From Maribacter sp. (lineage in GTDB: Bacteria; Bacteroidota; Bacteroidia; Flavobacteriales; Flavobacteriaceae), in the NCBI RefSeq assembly GCF_016744255.1, contig NZ_JADGES010000013.1:1-46437 (forward strand): 46,437 nt of DNA. The letters run 5' to 3'. Positions within the stretch are counted from its first letter, which is position 1; every line of letters begins with the position of its first letter. Below are positions 20,221 to 28,692 of the stretch, in pieces. A program made the translations under genes and the position numbers. The notes below the pieces were generated by a model, which searched no databases, had not been told where the DNA came from, and saw only the letters and a program-made list of their open reading frames with translations.

Positions 20221-21762
20221 ATGAATAATTTTCTTTTTGTTGCAGCGGAAAATGATGCTCTGTATAATTGCAAAGCAGGTGGAATGGGAGATGTTGTTCG
20301 GGATGTTCCTAGGCAAATTTCTTCTCGAGGAGATAAAGTTCATGTTGTAGTCCCAGCTTATTCTAGATTGCACCAGAACGAAACATTAAAGACCACCTTA
20401 ACTTTTAATTTAAGAGGTACTACATATACAGCGGAACTCTATGAGGTGACTCCAAAAAAGAAATTTAGGAATATTCACCACTATGTAATACATCATCCAG
20501 AGATAGAAGCCGGAGATATAGCACATATATACCATAACGATCCTACAGAGCCTTTTTATACAGATGCAATAAAGTACTTCATTTTTTGTACCGCTGTTGC
20601 TGAGGCTATAAAAATTGAAGCATTTGGGAAGTTAGATATTGTTCATATGCATGATTGGCATACCAGTTTAATACTGTTTCTTAAAAAGTTTCATAGAGGC
20701 TATAAAGTTTTAGAGAAAATTAGATTTGTGTATAGTATTCATAATTTAGCAATTCAAGGTATTCGCCCTTTTGAAAATAACTACTCTTCTTTAAGAAACT
20801 GGTTTCCAGATTTTCCGTTTGATAAAGAAGTTTTAATGGATTATCGTTATCAAGATTGTGTTAATTTAATGGCAGTAGGTATTCGTTTTGCCGATGTAGT
20901 ACATACTGTGTCTCCATCTTATAAAGAAGATATTCTTAAGGCTAGTAGACCTCCAGAGTTTATCGGCGGTGAAGGATTAGAAAAAGATTTGCTTAAAGCA
21001 AATAATGAAGGACGTTTAGTTGGGATTCTAAACGGGTCTAACTATAAAAATATTAGAGTAGCAGAAAAAGGGAAGCTCTATCTTGTAACGGTTAATGCTA
21101 TTTTTAAATGGTTACAAGAAGAATCTAAAAAATATAAGGCTGACTTTTTAGCGCATACGGGAGAAAAGATTGTAAAATATTTAACGGAGCCACCAAGTTT
21201 TATTTGCTCTAGTGTAGCCCGTTTAACAGAACAAAAATTTTATTTTTTTAAAAAATCACCAGAAGCTTTTGTTGAGATTTTAAAAAAACTAGATAAAATT
21301 AATGGTGTTTTTATTCTTTTAGGGACAGGAGCGCCAGATTACGAAAGCCTCTTTCGTAAGATAAGTTATGAGAATAAAAATTTCATATTTATTAATGGCC
21401 AATCAGAAGATGTAATAGACGCAATTTATCTGGAGACAGATTTGTATTTTATGCCAAGTTTATTTGAGCCCTGTGGAATTAGTCAAATGTTAGCAATGCG
21501 AAATGGTAACCCATGCCTAGTGCACCATACAGGAGGACTAAAAGATACTGTCGAACATTTAAAAACAGGCTTTAGTTTTGATGGCGCTTCTTATAATGAG
21601 AAAATTAAAAATATGCTTTCCATTTTTGATACTGCATTGTCCATTTATGATAAGGAAAGACCCCGATGGAAAAGAATTCAAGATAATGCAAAAAACAAGC
21701 GATTCACTTGGGAAAAATCAGTAGATGAATATTATAAATTACTCTATTCAATAAATCAATAA
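20221..21762 (+). CDS. glgA: Glycogen/starch synthase, GT5 family
   Basis: Predicted ADP- (or UDP-) glucose glucosyltransferase elongating alpha-1,4-glucan; 513 residues, slightly longer than E. coli GlgA (477). The N-terminal KAGGMGDVVRDVP (lysine 18) corresponds to the KTGGLADV substrate loop; VHMHDWHTSLI and YSIHNLAIQG are GT5 signatures; the C-terminal GT-B half has PSLFEPCGISQMLAM and HHTGGLKDTVEH. The usual partner genes (glgB, glgC, glgP) are not adjacent. Nucleotide-sugar preference cannot be told from sequence. Confidence 0.88.
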   Translation: MNNFLFVAAENDALYNCKAGGMGDVVRDVPRQISSRGDKVHVVVPAYSRLHQNETLKTTLTFNLRGTTYTAELYEVTPKKKFRNIHHYVIHHPEIEAGDIAHIYHNDPTEPFYTDAIKYFIFCTAVAEAIKIEAFGKLDIVHMHDWHTSLILFLKKFHRGYKVLEKIRFVYSIHNLAIQGIRPFENNYSSLRNWFPDFPFDKEVLMDYRYQDCVNLMAVGIRFADVVHTVSPSYKEDILKASRPPEFIGGEGLEKDLLKANNEGRLVGILNGSNYKNIRVAEKGKLYLVTVNAIFKWLQEESKKYKADFLAHTGEKIVKYLTEPPSFICSSVARLTEQKFYFFKKSPEAFVEILKKLDKINGVFILLGTGAPDYESLFRKISYENKNFIFINGQSEDVIDAIYLETDLYFMPSLFEPCGISQMLAMRNGNPCLVHHTGGLKDTVEHLKTGFSFDGASYNEKIKNMLSIFDTALSIYDKERPRWKRIQDNAKNKRFTWEKSVDEYYKLLYSINQ

Positions 21763-21842
21763 TAATTAAGATGTTTTTTTTTGATTTTTTTAGGGAACAT
21801 GTTGAAAAAAGGTTTAAGACAAAGGTTTTGGTATTTTTATAA

Positions 21843-21873
21843 TTGTTAAAATCCTAGGATTTTTGTAGATTTA
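21843..21873 (+). promoter_or_regulatory. Weak promoter candidate for gltA
   Basis: TTG at 21843-21845 and TAGATTTA at 21866-21873 (spacer 20) resemble the sigma-ABfr pattern, with A in place of the last G. It lies 27 bases before the gltA start in a 138-bp AT-rich gap. Confidence 0.35.
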
Positions 21874-21900
21874 CGAAGCACTAAAAATTAGAATAGAGAG

Positions 21901-23187
21901 ATGTCAGACAAAGCAATTTTAGAATATAACGGAAAGAGATATGAGTTTCCTGTAATTAAAGGAACAGAGAATGAACTAGCAATAGACATTAAAACATTAA
22001 GAACATCTTCTAATGGATTAATAACCATTGATCCTGGGTATAAGAATACAGGTTCTTGCGAAAGTGCTATTACATATTTAGACGGAGAAAAAGGGATTCT
22101 AAGATATAGAGGATATTCTATTGAAGAGTTAGCAGAAAAAGCAGATTTTTTAGAAGTAGCATATTTATTAATTTTTGGAGAATTGCCAAATACGGAACGA
22201 TTAAATCAATTTCATGCAGATATAAAAGAGGAATCTAATGTCGATGAGGAGATGAAAAAGATTTTGGATGGTTTTCCGAAATCTGCCCACCCAATGGGAG
22301 TATTGTCTTCCTTAACAAGTGCGCTTATTGCTTTTAATCCAACGTCTGTAAATGTTGGGTCAGAGAAGGAGATGTATCATGCAATTGTTAGAATCTTGGC
22401 AAAGTTTCCTGTATTAGTAGCATGGAGTATGCGTAAAAAGAAAGGTTTGCCTTTAGATTACGGAGATGACTCTTTAGGTTATGTAGAAAATATTCATAAA
22501 ATGATGTTTAAAAAACCTACACATGAATATCAAAAAAATAAGGTAGTTATAGAAGCTTTAGATAAACTATTAATACTACATGCGGATCACGAACAAAACT
22601 GTTCTACTTCTACAGTACGTATAGTTGGATCTTCGCATGCCGGATTATTCGCTTCTTTATCTGCGGGTATTTCAGCTCTATGGGGACCTTTACATGGTGG
22701 AGCAAATCAGGCAGTTTTAGAAATGTTAGAAGCTATTGAAGCTGATGGAGGCGATACTAAAAAATATATGGCTAAAGCTAAAGATAAAAATGATCCATTT
22801 AGATTAATGGGCTTTGGACATAGGGTTTATAAGAATTTTGACCCTAGAGCAAAGATAATAAAAGTTGCAGCAGATGAAGTACTTGCAGATTTAGGTATAG
22901 ATGACCCAATTTTAGAAATAGCTAAAGGTTTAGAGAAAGAAGCGCTAGAAGATCCATATTTTGTAGAAAGAAAATTGTATCCAAATGTAGATTTTTACTC
23001 CGGAATTATATACAGAGCTTTAGGTATACCAACAGAAATGTTTACAGTTATGTTCGCATTAGGAAGATTGCCAGGTTGGATTGCACAGTGGAGAGAAATG
23101 CGATTAAACGGAGAACCAATTGGTAGGCCAAGACAAATATATACAGGAGAAAATTTAAGACCTTTTGTAAGTGTAGAAAAAAGGTAA
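21901..23187 (+). CDS. gltA: Citrate synthase
   Basis: Entry enzyme of the TCA cycle, condensing acetyl-CoA and oxaloacetate; 428 residues, the type II (hexameric, NADH-sensitive) length. Catalytic signatures: ILHADHEQNCSTSTVR with its histidine, FGHRVYKNFDPRA with the second histidine, and KLYPNVDFYSG with the aspartate. The short N-terminal beta domain (AILEYNGKRYEFPVIKGTEN) is present. It ends in its own terminator, ahead of the two guanidino hydrolases. Confidence 0.97.
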   Translation: MSDKAILEYNGKRYEFPVIKGTENELAIDIKTLRTSSNGLITIDPGYKNTGSCESAITYLDGEKGILRYRGYSIEELAEKADFLEVAYLLIFGELPNTERLNQFHADIKEESNVDEEMKKILDGFPKSAHPMGVLSSLTSALIAFNPTSVNVGSEKEMYHAIVRILAKFPVLVAWSMRKKKGLPLDYGDDSLGYVENIHKMMFKKPTHEYQKNKVVIEALDKLLILHADHEQNCSTSTVRIVGSSHAGLFASLSAGISALWGPLHGGANQAVLEMLEAIEADGGDTKKYMAKAKDKNDPFRLMGFGHRVYKNFDPRAKIIKVAADEVLADLGIDDPILEIAKGLEKEALEDPYFVERKLYPNVDFYSGIIYRALGIPTEMFTVMFALGRLPGWIAQWREMRLNGEPIGRPRQIYTGENLRPFVSVEKR

Positions 23188-23204
23188 TAAATTACGGTAT
23201 TCTT

Positions 23205-23244
23205 AAAAAAATGTTCATTTAATTTTTAAATGAACATTTTTTTT
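23205..23244 (+). terminator. Intrinsic terminator of gltA
   Basis: An A-run plus ATGTTCATTT pairs with AAATGAACAT plus a T-run of eight around a short T-rich loop. It lies directly after gltA and directly before the promoter of the next gene. Confidence 0.88.
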
Positions 23245-23262
23245 ACCCTGATAAAGTAATTC

Positions 23263-23270
23263 TATATTTG
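23263..23270 (+). promoter_or_regulatory. TAnnTTTG element for the guanidino-hydrolase operon
   Basis: TATATTTG matches the -7 consensus exactly, 16 bases before the next start codon. The -33 position falls in the T-run of the gltA terminator, with no clean TTTG. The leader would be very short. Confidence 0.5.
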
Positions 23271-23286
23271 CACAAATTTTTGAATT

Positions 23287-24198
23287 ATGCTTATACTTAA
23301 TGTAAAAGATGAAACCGCTAGGTTAAAAGAAGTGGTTTTGGGTACTGCAAAAAGCTGTGGACCTACTCCTAAACCAGAAGAAACCTATGATCCAAAATCT
23401 TTAGAACATATTTTAGCAGGAACGTATCCTGTTGAAGAAGATATGGTAACAGAAATGGAGGGTTTTGCAGAAGTTTTAGAAAAGTATAATGTTACAATAT
23501 ACAGACCGGAAGTTATAGAAAATTGTAATCAAATATTTTCTAGGGATATAGCTTTTGCAATAGAAGATAAATTAATCTTAGCAAACATTCTTCCAGATAG
23601 AGAGAAAGAGATTGATGCCATACTTCATGTTTTAGATAAGATTCCAGAAAAGAATATTATTAGGCCTCCAGAAGATGTTCATGTAGAAGGAGGAGATGTA
23701 ATGCCCTGGAATGATTATATTTTTATAGGTACATATACAGCAGATGACTACCCAGAACATATAACTGCAAGGACGAATAAGGCAGCGGTAGACTTTATTA
23801 CCAAACTTTTCCCAGAAAAGATAATAAAGTCTTTTGAGTTGCGAAAGTCTAAGAATGCGAGAGAAAATGCATTACATTTAGATTGTTGTTTTCAGCCAAT
23901 AGGTCAGGGAAAAGCAATTTTACATAAAAACGGATTTTTGGTCGAAGAAGAATACCAATGGTTGGTAAATTTCTTTGGGCCAGAAAATATTTTCGAAATT
24001 ACAGCAGATGAAATGTATCAAATGTTTAGTAACGTTTTTTCTATTTCACCAGAAGTGATAGTTTCAGAAAAGAGTTTTCTAAGGTTAAACACTTGGTTAA
24101 AAGAACAAGGTTTTACTGTAGAAGAAATTGCGTATTCCCAAATTGCAAAGCAAGAAGGGTTATTACGTTGTAGTACATTACCATTAATACGAGAATAG
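23287..24198 (+). CDS. Dimethylargininase-like amidinohydrolase (pentein fold)
   Basis: Pentein-fold enzyme of the arginine deiminase / dimethylarginine dimethylaminohydrolase group, 303 residues. Visible catalytic features: FSRD (84-87), HVEGGD (132-137, guanidino-binding acids), histidine 197 in NALHLDCCF, and nucleophile cysteine 295 in LLRCSTLPL. These predict hydrolysis or transfer on a guanidino group. Whether the substrate is arginine, methylarginine or another guanidino compound cannot be decided. It is coupled to ctlX with no gap, and citrate synthase stands upstream. Confidence 0.82.
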   Translation: MLILNVKDETARLKEVVLGTAKSCGPTPKPEETYDPKSLEHILAGTYPVEEDMVTEMEGFAEVLEKYNVTIYRPEVIENCNQIFSRDIAFAIEDKLILANILPDREKEIDAILHVLDKIPEKNIIRPPEDVHVEGGDVMPWNDYIFIGTYTADDYPEHITARTNKAAVDFITKLFPEKIIKSFELRKSKNARENALHLDCCFQPIGQGKAILHKNGFLVEEEYQWLVNFFGPENIFEITADEMYQMFSNVFSISPEVIVSEKSFLRLNTWLKEQGFTVEEIAYSQIAKQEGLLRCSTLPLIRE

Positions 24199-25137
24199 AT
24201 GATGCAAATATCCAACACCATTTTAATGATTCGCCCAGTTAACTTTCGTAAAAACGAGCAAACAGCGGTAAATAATTATTTTCAAGAAGATATAGACCTT
24301 AATAGTGCTACTGTTATAGAAAACGCCCAAAAGGAGTTTGATAATTTTGTAATAGCGCTAAGAGGTAAAGGAGTACAAGTAATAGTTATAGACGACACAA
24401 AAACACCAGATACTCCAGATTCTATTTTTCCGAACAATTGGGTTTCTTTCCATGCAGATGGTAGGGTAGGTATATACCCTATGTTTGCCGAGAACAGGCG
24501 TAACGAACGTCGGGAGGATATTTTAGATGCATTAGAGGAGAAAGGTTTTGTTATAGAAAGTGTAATGGATTATACTTCAGCAGAGGAAGATGGCATTTTT
24601 TTAGAAGGAACGGGTAGCTTACTATTGGATCGTGTAAACAAAAAAGCATATTGTGCTTTGTCTGATAGAGCCAATGAGGAACTAATCATTGAGTTTTGTG
24701 AAGATTTTGATTATTTGCCTGTTATTTTTAATGCATATCAATCCGTAGAAGATAAACGTATGCTAATATATCATACCAATGTAATGATGTGTTTGGCAGA
24801 GAATTTTTCTGTTATTTGTTTAGATTCTATCGATGATAAAAAAGAAAGAAAAAATGTAGTTCAGCATTTAAAAGAAGACGGAAAAGAAATAATTGCTATT
24901 ACAGAAGAGCAAATCCATCATTTTGCGGGCAATATGTTGCAGGTTTTAGGTGCGGATGATAAAAGGTACTTAGTAATGAGTTCTGCTGCTTATAACTCCT
25001 TGACGCAAACGCAAATTAAAAGTATGGAGAAATACTGCGAAATAATTCATAGTTCTTTGGAAACAATTGAAACCTGCGGTGGGGGTAGTGCTCGTTGTAT
25101 GATGGCTGAAGTGTTTTTACCTCAAGTATTAGAATAA
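24199..25137 (+). CDS. ctlX: CtlX-type citrulline-utilisation hydrolase
   Basis: Second pentein-fold protein, 312 residues, matching the CtlX family of Bacteroidetes and Francisella. Features: DTPDSIFPNNWVSFH (71-85), the central YHTNVMMCL histidine region, and a C-terminal CGGGSARCMMAE with the presumed nucleophile at cysteine 300. It starts directly after the stop of the preceding gene; ATG ATG leaves two possible starts one codon apart. The pair probably forms one operon for guanidino/ureido metabolism; the exact reaction is not visible in the sequence. Confidence 0.85.
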   Translation: MMQISNTILMIRPVNFRKNEQTAVNNYFQEDIDLNSATVIENAQKEFDNFVIALRGKGVQVIVIDDTKTPDTPDSIFPNNWVSFHADGRVGIYPMFAENRRNERREDILDALEEKGFVIESVMDYTSAEEDGIFLEGTGSLLLDRVNKKAYCALSDRANEELIIEFCEDFDYLPVIFNAYQSVEDKRMLIYHTNVMMCLAENFSVICLDSIDDKKERKNVVQHLKEDGKEIIAITEEQIHHFAGNMLQVLGADDKRYLVMSSAAYNSLTQTQIKSMEKYCEIIHSSLETIETCGGGSARCMMAEVFLPQVLE

Positions 25138-25156
25138 AAATTAAGAGAAGTTTATA

Positions 25157-25197
25157 ACAAAGAAAGGTTTCTAGCTCACAAGAAACCTTTCTTTGTT
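25157..25197. terminator. Bidirectional terminator between ctlX and the deiodinase-like gene
   Basis: AACAAAGAAAGGTTTCT and AGAAACCTTTCTTTGTT form a 17-bp perfect stem with a 7-base loop, with A and T runs on both flanks so that it serves both convergent genes. It marks the right edge of the core-gene block. Confidence 0.9.
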
Positions 25198-25198
25198 T

Positions 25199-25891
25199 TT
25201 ACTCGTAAAATACAGCTATTTCGTCCAGAGGTTTTCTTTCTATATCTGGGACATAGGTAGGAGATTTTGGGTAACCAATAGGCAATAGTAAGAATGCCCT
25301 TTCATTACTTGGCCTATTTAAAAGTTTTGCTAAAAAATTCATCGGGCTAGGCGTATGGGTTAATGTTACTAAACCAGCATTATGTATAGCTGTAATAAGC
25401 ATACCACAGGCAATACCTACCGATTCGTTTACATAGTAGTTATTCATTTTTTCTCCACTTTCTCCAACCTCATGGACTTTTTTAAAAACGATGATTAGCC
25501 AAGGAGCAACTTCTAAAAAAGGCTTATGCATGTTTGTTCCTAAAGGCTCTAAATCTTTTTTCCAGCGGTCACTCATTCTACTTTTGTAGCTTTCTTTTTC
25601 TTCCGCTTCTGCAGCTTCTTTAATTTTTGTTTTTAATGCGGGGTTAGACACTGCGCAAAAAGTCCATGGTTGTTTATGTGCTCCAGAAGGAGCACTGGAA
25701 GCTGTCTTAAGTAAAGCTTCTATGACTTTTTTAGGAACGGCGGTATCTGCGTATTCTCTTATCGATCTTCTTTGATTTAAAAAATTATAGAAAGCGGCAC
25801 TTTGTTTAATTAATTCTTTTTGGGATAAAGCATTGGATTGGTAGACTACATGCTTATGACCATTTACTAAAATATGCGATTTTGTATTCAT
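25199..25891 (-). CDS. Nitroreductase-fold flavoprotein, iodotyrosine deiodinase-like
   Basis: FMN enzyme of the nitroreductase fold, 230 residues. It has RRSIREY (41-47, FMN phosphate contact) and APSGAHKQPWTF. It resembles animal iodotyrosine deiodinase far beyond the fold: EEKESYKSRMSDRWKKDL, FKKVHEVG, ESVGIACGMLITAIHNAGLV and YVPDIERKPLDEI all align by eye. The three residues that grip the halotyrosine zwitterion in the human enzyme (E157, Y161, K182) appear at the same spacing as E98, Y102 and K123. A reductive halotyrosine dehalogenase is therefore likelier than a generic nitroreductase. Unlike the human enzyme it has no membrane anchor. Confidence 0.82.
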   Translation of the reverse strand: MNTKSHILVNGHKHVVYQSNALSQKELIKQSAAFYNFLNQRRSIREYADTAVPKKVIEALLKTASSAPSGAHKQPWTFCAVSNPALKTKIKEAAEAEEKESYKSRMSDRWKKDLEPLGTNMHKPFLEVAPWLIIVFKKVHEVGESGEKMNNYYVNESVGIACGMLITAIHNAGLVTLTHTPSPMNFLAKLLNRPSNERAFLLLPIGYPKSPTYVPDIERKPLDEIAVFYE

Positions 25892-25998
25892 TATTCATTA
25901 TTAAGATACCAGTATAGAAAAGTGTTTTTCTCGGGGTCTTGGAAAGATAAGAATAACTTAAAAGAATCTCAGGGCTATTTTAAAATGGTATAAACTAA

Positions 25999-26874
25999 CT
26001 AATCTTCCATTCCTAGAACTTTCCAATCCAAATCATTTTTATAGGTATGAAATTTTTGTATAGATGTAGTTCCGTCCGTATGATAGCAAAACTGAGTAAT
26101 AATATAGTGTTTCTCTGTTATTTTAAATCTTTTAAAAGCTCTTTTAACTCCCATTAAATTTGGAAAACCATTTTCTTCTAGACCAAGAATAAAAGAAGAT
26201 TTAAGGGCTTTGGCAGTATTGGTTATAAGGGCATCATCCAAAATGGTATTCATAGATTTTTGGAGAAGTAATTCTGCTTCTTTTGTAAAGTCTTTACAAT
26301 CCAGTGCTGCAGTAATATTTTTTTGGTTATAGGTTTCTTCTAAGGAAAGAATAGCTCCTTCGGGAGTCTCTAAGTTGGTTAGGAAATAATCTTCTCCCGC
26401 ATCTATTTTCATTCCGCCTACGCTGCGGTCAAAATCTTTTAGTTGATTGGTACTTAAGCCTTCTCTTATAGTTCTTATGGTATAACCACCAATAAGTCTT
26501 CTGTTTTCCATTAGCATCCAGTCCGATATAAATTCTTTAGTTACACCTATTTTTTGATGTAAACATATATTTTTAACATAAATAGGGGTATTACCTACAA
26601 CACCAAAAATATTACCCTCAGCATCGAAAGTTGGTTCCATCAACCAAATGTGTTCTGTTTTTCCATTGTCTTCAATACGCGCTTTTATAGAAAAATGTTC
26701 TTGCCCTGCTTTTGGGTTTTGTAAACAATCTTGGAAATAATGAAAAGTAAGCCTTGCTTTTTCCATGCTCCAGTTCATCCTTTCATTTTCGCTGGTCATG
26801 TTGTAAACATCGGGGTTATTTCCGCGCTTTATTACGTTTTTTTTTCTGCTAAATAATTTGGTGAAAATTCCCAT
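25999..26874 (-). CDS. DUF2314 domain protein
   Basis: A 291-residue, probably cytoplasmic protein. The stretch from about residue 60 to 140 (FSIKARIEDNGKTEHIWLME, KEFISDWMLMENRRLIGGYT) matches the DUF2314 (YegJ-like) pattern of a short beta-rich domain with a conserved W and GG(Y/F)T. The remainder, including KSSFILGLEENGFPNLMG, is not recognised. Function unknown. It is separated from both minus-strand neighbours by more than 100 bp, so it is probably transcribed alone. Confidence 0.65.
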   Translation of the reverse strand: MGIFTKLFSRKKNVIKRGNNPDVYNMTSENERMNWSMEKARLTFHYFQDCLQNPKAGQEHFSIKARIEDNGKTEHIWLMEPTFDAEGNIFGVVGNTPIYVKNICLHQKIGVTKEFISDWMLMENRRLIGGYTIRTIREGLSTNQLKDFDRSVGGMKIDAGEDYFLTNLETPEGAILSLEETYNQKNITAALDCKDFTKEAELLLQKSMNTILDDALITNTAKALKSSFILGLEENGFPNLMGVKRAFKRFKITEKHYIITQFCYHTDGTTSIQKFHTYKNDLDWKVLGMED

Positions 26875-27009
26875 GGATAATTGGTAGTGATTTTTGTAGT
26901 TGTTAAAATGTTCGGGGGAATTTTTGGTTTTGTTAGATGAATATAAAAGTCTTTTAATTATAATATTGTTGTAAGGAGGGTTTCATTAGTTGCCTTATTT
27001 TTATTTCTA

Positions 27010-27427
27010 TTAGCGTATAGGGTAGCTGTTTATATCTTCTTCTACTTTACCAATTGTTAGCCTTAATAGAAAAGGGTAAACGATTAGTACTATTCCAAAT
27101 AGAATAAAATCTGGTTTTACAAATAATAGGATAAATGCTCCTCCTTCTATAAATAGCCCATCTAATAATAGAAGCAGTTTGGTATGGGGCTATTTTTTCT
27201 TCTAAAAGTAGTTTAGGGTTTATTTTTTTAAGAGCATCTTTATAGAGAAAATTACTTAAAAAGTAAGCCGCTATAGATGTTGCTAAATATATAAAAGAGT
27301 CAATACCTAGTATGGGGAATCTAAATTGTTCCAAAGAACTTAAGTTGCCCATAAAAAAGCAGACTAACAGTATGTCTATGAAAATCGCTAAATGTATGGT
27401 TTGAATGGTTTTTGTTTTTGCCTTCAT
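27010..27427 (-). pseudogene. Small membrane protein gene with a frameshift
   Basis: The frame from 27427 encodes helices such as AIFIDILLVCFFMGNL and FIYLATSIAAYFLSNFLY, then after IIRW turns into basic, non-membrane sequence and stops at 27047. In the next frame the expected membrane sequence continues from about 27151: IEGGAFILLFVKPDFILFG, then IVLIVYPFLLRLTIGKVEED, ending at 27010. One inserted T in GCTATTTATAGAA (or loss of two bases) explains it. The intact protein would be about 139 residues with three or four membrane segments. Five bases separate it from the lipoprotein gene upstream. A sequencing error is possible. Confidence 0.75.
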
Positions 27428-27432
27428 AAAAT

Positions 27433-27837
27433 TTATTTAGCAGATTGGGTTATAAATATGCCATCAAAATAATTGCCAGATTGCAAGCCAATAAATAATA
27501 TTCTTTTTGTGTTTGTTTGGTTTTCTGTCATGGAAATCTGGATTTCTTTAGCATTTTTTCTTTCCAATTTAAATTCAACCTTGTCTATAATAAAATTGCT
27601 TACTGTTGTGTCTATTTCGTTTATTCCTGTAATTAGGTCGTTGTTAAGTGTTATATCCGAAATCCACCAACCTTCTCCTTTGGTTGTTATTGTTATAGTT
27701 TCTTCCGCTGCTGTAAATTTTACTTGCTTTTTAGATAACTCAATATTGTCTTCCCATTTCCCTATTGGGACTTCCTTGTTAGAACAAGAAAAGAGGACTA
27801 CTACAATTAACAAAAGTCCTGCTAATTTTAGTTTCAT
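27433..27837 (-). CDS. Predicted lipoprotein
   Basis: A 134-residue protein with a clear lipoprotein signal: MKLKLAGLLLIVVVLFSC with the lipobox cysteine at residue 18. The mature part is short and beta-rich (KKQVKFTAAEETITITTKGE, GWWISDIT) and resembles no family that can be named here. It is probably co-transcribed with the frameshifted membrane protein gene downstream. Confidence 0.7.
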   Translation of the reverse strand: MKLKLAGLLLIVVVLFSCSNKEVPIGKWEDNIELSKKQVKFTAAEETITITTKGEGWWISDITLNNDLITGINEIDTTVSNFIIDKVEFKLERKNAKEIQISMTENQTNTKRILFIGLQSGNYFDGIFITQSAK

Positions 27838-27859
27838 TTTTTTTGCATTAAAATTTTAT

Positions 27860-27867
27860 CAAAGATA
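27860..27867 (-). promoter_or_regulatory. TATCTTTG element upstream of the lipoprotein gene
   Basis: Read on the minus strand, TATCTTTG matches the TAnnTTTG consensus 22 bases before the lipoprotein start codon. No clear -33 TTTG is present. Confidence 0.45.
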
Positions 27868-27962
27868 AAACACCTAAAGAAAAGTCCGTAATGTATTACT
27901 CAAAAAAAAGCGGCAAGTTTTGTTATATGTCTAAAATAGAGGGATTTGCCATCACTATTTAG

Positions 27963-27996
27963 AGGGTAATTCTTTTTTTAGAAAAAGAATTACCCT
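27963..27996 (-). terminator. Perfect 15-bp inverted repeat after the DUF1059 gene
   Basis: AGGGTAATTCTTTTT (27963-27977) and AAAAAGAATTACCCT (27982-27996) pair perfectly around a 4-base loop. It lies about 30 bases downstream of the minus-strand DUF1059 stop. There is no T-run after the stem, so it may act as a transcript 3'-end stabiliser rather than a classical terminator. A further partial match, TTACCCT, stands just to its right at 28000. Confidence 0.55.
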
Positions 27997-28026
27997 AGTT
28001 ACCCTAAAAAATGCAAATGGTAAGGG

Positions 28027-28266
28027 TTATTCGTTAGCTGGTAAATTTTCAAATTCTTTTCTTTTATTTTCAAACCATGCGCCCATAGCATTTGAGTCTT
28101 GCATAAGTGTTTGCATTTTATTCATGGCATCTAAATGTGCTGCATCCCCTTTTTGAAACATTTCCATACCGTGTTTTTTACTCATTTCTGTGATTTCTTC
28201 GAATGTATTCGCTGTGAATGTTGTATCGCAGGCACCTCCTAATTGGTTGCAAATCATTGTTTTCAT
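28027..28266 (-). CDS. DUF1059-like small protein
   Basis: A 79-residue protein whose N-terminus MKTMICNQLGGACDTTFTAN has the CxxLGGxC pattern (cysteines 6 and 13) of DUF1059, followed by a helical segment (SKKHGMEMFQKGDAAHLDAM). The two cysteines suggest a redox or metal role, but none is established. Monocistronic by position. Confidence 0.65.
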   Translation of the reverse strand: MKTMICNQLGGACDTTFTANTFEEITEMSKKHGMEMFQKGDAAHLDAMNKMQTLMQDSNAMGAWFENKRKEFENLPANE

Positions 28267-28392
28267 AGTAAAATTTTGTTGTTTTTTTAAAGATAAACAA
28301 TTAAGGCTATTTACGGAAAATACAGCATTAACTTTGGGTTAATACATAGAATTAGCAGATTCTTTAGAAATTTGTGGAATAGAACCCCAATG

Positions 28393-28692
28393 TTAGCAAA
28401 TTTTATGGTTGGCATCGAATCTAAAAAAATCCATGGTTATTGTATTGGTCATCCTCTGTCCATGTTTGATGCGTGCGTAGAGTTACTAAATTTAGACCAT
28501 ACAAACGCAATATACTTATCGGGATTCTCTTCTTGCATTTTTTTTAAATAAGATATAAAATCTGGGATGCCATCGGTAACAATCTGGATTGTATTGTTAC
28601 TATTCTTTACTTGCATATTGTTCTATGACTTTTTTAGGATTTTCTTCGTAAGCACGCTTTGTAAAAGGTAATTGTGTTTTTTTTAAAGGCAT
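28393..28692 (-). pseudogene. Decayed hypothetical gene (three frame changes)
   Basis: Reading leftwards, an ATG at 28692 opens MPLKKTQLPFTKRAYEENPK, which stops at 28600. The next frame continues with IQIVTDGIPDFISYLKKMQE and DKYIAFVWSKFSNSTHASN to a stop at 28449. A third frame gives THQTWTEDDQYNNHGFF to a TAG, and a shift in the seven-T run restores FRFDANHKIC and a stop at 28393. Together the pieces read like one protein of about 100 residues with at least three lesions. Its family is not recognised. Confidence 0.6.
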
